A stretch of 64,000 bases of DNA from Pseudoalteromonas phenolica (GTDB taxonomy: Bacteria > Pseudomonadota > Gammaproteobacteria > Enterobacterales > Alteromonadaceae): the NCBI RefSeq assembly GCF_001444405.1, contig NZ_CP013187.1, positions 1,798,001 to 1,862,000 on the forward strand. Reading direction: 5' to 3'. The notes below the pieces were generated by a model. It saw only the letters and a program-made list of their open reading frames with translations, was not told the DNA's origin and did not search any database. Position 1 is the stretch's first letter, and every line of letters begins with the position of its first letter. The translations under genes were made by a program, and so were the position numbers. Shown piece by piece: positions 61,323 through 64,000 of this stretch.

Positions 61323-63433
61323 AGACCCACCGCCAATGCAAGAATGGTTAAGAAATCAACAATTGAACTCTTAGCCCTCTGACCAAAATCTTGCCCTTGA
61401 TCTGGAATGTATACTGTATCGCCCGCTCTTAAGACAGGGATACGCATAGAGTTTGGTTCGCGAATAAACTCTTCAAGGTCAAATCTTCTCGCTTGTTCTT
61501 TACAACAAGAGTGATTAATAACCACGATGTTTTCGATCAATGCACTAGATGTCGGTCCACCAGCCTCAGCCAGTAAATCTAAAAGCGTCATAGAATCATC
61601 GAAAGAGTAACGACCAGGCGTTTTAATCGCCCCCATTACACGCACCACATTTTCCTTTTTTTTACTTAACCAATCACGAGATTTTTCTGGAATATAAATT
61701 GTGTCTCCCGGTAAGACTTTAGGAAAAAGTGTTTCATCACCTGTTTCAAAGTATAGTGCAAGATCGAGTTTTGTGACTCTCGCTTCGAAACCATTTCTAT
61801 GAGTTATACGGATATTTCTTATATCAGCATTGCTGTTTGGTCCATCTGCAGCCGAAAGAATATCAATAAAATGAAGCGAATCATCAAAGGCATATCGACC
61901 AGGAGAGCCAACCTGCCCCATAATATATATTGAAGTATCTGGGTCTTGCCTGACCCATTGAGATTTATTGTCTTTAGGGTCATGAGGCAGTTCTTCAACA
62001 ATTATAGTATCACCTGCCTGTATACTCGGTAGTGGGTAACTACCATCGGCACTATTTACATAATCATCTAGGCTGAAACGTTGATAAACTTCACCGGCCC
62101 GCAGGATTTTTATATCATTTACATTCGCGCCTTTCGTTGGTCCACCTGCATGGGCAAATAAATCTGTAAAATCCATCTCATCACTCCACTCATAGCGACC
62201 TGGATCATTAACAGCTCCCATGACTTTTACCGCTCGTTGAGGAGGTACCTTTAACCAGCTTTTTTCATTAATATCAGTTTTTTCTGGAACAAAGACAACA
62301 TCGCCAGGATTAATTCCCGGAATAGGAGAAGTCGCGACTCCGTCGCTGTAAGATTGTAAATCGAAATAGATACTTTCCCCAGTCGGTTTTAGGATCCTGA
62401 TTTGTCTAGTTTCAGCAAAACGTGTGGGACCACCAGCGTTTGCTAAAATATCTAAAAAACCAATTTTGTCTGTAGATTCATAAGCACCAGGTTTTTGTAC
62501 CTCGCCCATTATGTAAACAGTTCTTGCTGTTGTATTTACGTCCTCTACCATAATCGGCACGTATATCGTTGTCCCTCCTTCAATCTCAGGCAAAAGTGAG
62601 TCATCACCGGAGTCTAAGTATTGCTTTAGATCAAAAATTTGAGGCTCACCATTACGGATAACACGAATCTTAGTAACGTCAGCGTATCGAGTAACCCCCT
62701 CTGCACGCATCAATGCATCGATAATGTTCATATCATCTTTATATGAGAAACTGCCAGGACTATGTAATTCACCAAATAATGTAACGGCTTTTTCATTACC
62801 TTCAGCATCGCCCGATGCTGATAGTGTTTGTGCATCAAAATCAATTTGTACATTACCGAGTAGAGGTGAAACAGGCACAAATACAATGTCACCTGAGCGA
62901 AGAACAGGTAATTTTTCTGGGTCACCACTATCTAAGTACGCTTTATAATCAAAACTGATATTCTCTTCGCCTCGACGAATTTGTAACTTGTTAAGTTGAG
63001 CTCCTGGTTTTAAACCGCCTGCTTTAGAGATAACCATCTGAATATTCCCATCTTCAGGAATACTAACTTGCGATGGTTCATAAACATACCCAAGGACAGT
63101 GACAAGTAGGTCTCTTGCTCTTACTTCTATATAAAACTGCTCTAACCCCTTATAAACACCGCTCAATTGAAGTTTTATTTCACTTTCAACTCGCTTTAAA
63201 GATTTACCTGCGACAAAAACCTTACCGATTTCTGGTACGTTAATTTGACCTTTCTTATCGACTTCAAATAAATCTGAAAAATCAGGTTCGTTTGGCATAT
63301 TAAGAAATAGCTTATTACCAACTTCAATGATGAGAGAGTCATCAACTGATTCATCATTCGCTTTTAAGATGGCTGACATAAAACAGGCAATAAAAAAGGT
63401 AAAAATTATAAATATACTGCTATTTTTTATCAT
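61319..63433 (-). CDS. sypC: SLBB-repeat polysaccharide export protein, SypC-like
   Basis: A 704-residue exported protein: signal peptide or anchor at 8-25, a poly-export domain at about 35-110, then six SLBB modules (starting with VTVLGYV, VTLFGEL, VYIMGEV, VKVMGAV, IYIMGQV and VRVMGAI), each with a PGxYxFxD and a GDxIYVP-type end. The last 16 residues are hydrophobic. SLBB/Wza-type proteins form outer-membrane or periplasmic channels for exopolysaccharide. AAGGAGGGGG precedes the ATG. It overlaps the OmpA gene by 14 nt and the ATPase gene by 4 nt, so the locus is one operon. Confidence 0.9.
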   Translation of the reverse strand: MIKNSSIFIIFTFFIACFMSAILKANDESVDDSLIIEVGNKLFLNMPNEPDFSDLFEVDKKGQINVPEIGKVFVAGKSLKRVESEIKLQLSGVYKGLEQFYIEVRARDLLVTVLGYVYEPSQVSIPEDGNIQMVISKAGGLKPGAQLNKLQIRRGEENISFDYKAYLDSGDPEKLPVLRSGDIVFVPVSPLLGNVQIDFDAQTLSASGDAEGNEKAVTLFGELHSPGSFSYKDDMNIIDALMRAEGVTRYADVTKIRVIRNGEPQIFDLKQYLDSGDDSLLPEIEGGTTIYVPIMVEDVNTTARTVYIMGEVQKPGAYESTDKIGFLDILANAGGPTRFAETRQIRILKPTGESIYFDLQSYSDGVATSPIPGINPGDVVFVPEKTDINEKSWLKVPPQRAVKVMGAVNDPGRYEWSDEMDFTDLFAHAGGPTKGANVNDIKILRAGEVYQRFSLDDYVNSADGSYPLPSIQAGDTIIVEELPHDPKDNKSQWVRQDPDTSIYIMGQVGSPGRYAFDDSLHFIDILSAADGPNSNADIRNIRITHRNGFEARVTKLDLALYFETGDETLFPKVLPGDTIYIPEKSRDWLSKKKENVVRVMGAIKTPGRYSFDDSMTLLDLLAEAGGPTSSALIENIVVINHSCCKEQARRFDLEEFIREPNSMRIPVLRAGDTVYIPDQGQDFGQRAKSSIVDFLTILALAVGL

Positions 63434-64000
63434 TCACCCCCTCCTTGATAAGTTCATCAGTCCAAGATGTGAGTGGTTTTCTTTGTGTCTCAACATCAAA
63501 TTGAGATTCAGCGTTTAAGATATAAGCGTTCACTCTTCTATCTGAATGGCGGCTCACTTCATCTGTATTTTCGTTTGAATATGGAGATAAGCTGCCTTGA
63601 GTTACTGTTGTAATCGAATTTACGTCTACCCCGTAAACCGTCAACCAGTGCTTAACTTTTTCTGCTCGTTTAAATGCTAATTCAAAGTTATCTGAATCCA
63701 GACCCTTTTTATCAGTATGACCAACCAGTAATAGATCTATCTCAGGAACAAGTTTTAAAAGATCAGCTGCCTGAGTCAATCTTGTCATATATTTAGGGGT
63801 TACTTCAAAGCTGTCGAAAGCAAACTGATTATCACTGTTTAATAATGATTTAATTTGTTTAATTATTTTGAGAGACTCATCGCGATTAGATTCACTCTTT
63901 ACTAGTGAGCAACCAGTTAACCTTAGTACTTTTTCAAAATGGTTTTGTAGTAAATTTAATTGATGATAAAAAATTCTTAAGTCTGCTTGTGCATCAGAGT
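63420..64000 (-). CDS. OmpA-domain protein, SypB-like, N-terminus beyond the window
   Basis: The frame is open to base 64000 with no start needed inside, so the gene continues outside the window; 192 codons are visible. Residues such as FAFDSFEVTPKYMTRLTQAADLL, VGHTDKKGLDSDNFELAFKRAEKVKHWL and SRHSDRRVNAYI form an OmpA C-terminal peptidoglycan-binding domain. The part nearer the edge is helical (DESLKIIKQIKSLL) and contains a Cys in TGCSL, but the true N-terminus is unknown. Position before the SLBB gene matches SypB of V. fischeri. An internal ATG at 63788 is not the start. Confidence 0.82.
   Translation of the reverse strand, partial: SDAQADLRIFYHQLNLLQNHFEKVLRLTGCSLVKSESNRDESLKIIKQIKSLLNSDNQFAFDSFEVTPKYMTRLTQAADLLKLVPEIDLLLVGHTDKKGLDSDNFELAFKRAEKVKHWLTVYGVDVNSITTVTQGSLSPYSNENTDEVSRHSDRRVNAYILNAESQFDVETQRKPLTSWTDELIKEGVNDKK

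Noticed and set aside
1..64000. CRISPR arrays, tRNA or rRNA genes, IS elements, prophage
   Set aside because: No regularly spaced repeats, no cloverleaf with CCA end, no rRNA motifs and no transposase, integrase or phage structural protein were seen in the frames read.

Overview
The window comes from a marine gammaproteobacterium of the Alteromonadales, most likely close to Pseudoalteromonas. This is inferred from gene content and order: an H-NOX/kinase pair, two secreted S9 peptidases, rhombosortase, ArfA, MiaE, CsiV behind mfd, a tgpA operon, agmatine catabolism and a syp-like locus. The DNA is AT-rich (about 40% GC by eye). No rRNA, tRNA, CRISPR array, IS transposase or prophage was seen.

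Layout. 1-4.2 kb: the end of bioD, then a nitric-oxide sensing module (H-NOX plus histidine kinase) facing a response regulator with a degenerate HD-GYP domain. 4.2-11.4 kb: housekeeping genes ybiT, purEK, a YeiH-family permease and a large S9 lipoprotein peptidase; a small-RNA candidate lies at 8684-8780. 11.6-14.4 kb: a small integron-type cassette array without integrase, with attC-like sites after single small ORFs. 14.4-17.2 kb: a lipoprotein sulfatase coupled to a lipoprotein formylglycine-generating enzyme. 17.5-31 kb: small unknown membrane proteins, arfA with a hairpin in its coding end, a CadC-like regulator divergent from a serine hydrolase, envelope proteins, a second S9 peptidase, rhombosortase and ggt.

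32-40 kb: malic enzyme, two orphan solute-binding-like proteins, a SIMPL protein whose stop codon abuts a 198-bp inverted-repeat element, a sulfotransferase, miaE, a P-loop kinase-like protein, and umuDC under a clear LexA box. 40.6-46.1 kb: an overlapping operon of a lone receiver protein, moxR (broken by a run of nine A), a DUF58 protein, a TgpA-type transglutaminase and an NhaC-like antiporter. 46.5-56.3 kb: a diguanylate cyclase, an S66 peptidase, a PilZ-like protein, aguAB, mfd-csiV and a small lipoprotein.

56.3-64 kb (minus strand): a membrane diguanylate cyclase downstream of a biofilm-polysaccharide control module whose order and domains match sypB-C-D-E-G of Vibrio fischeri: OmpA protein, SLBB export protein, CpsD-like ATPase, an RsbW/receiver/PP2C protein and a sigma-54 activator. 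The hybrid kinase SypF is not between E and G. Two diguanylate cyclases, a PilZ-like protein, the HD-GYP-like regulator and this module make cyclic-di-GMP and biofilm control a theme of the window.
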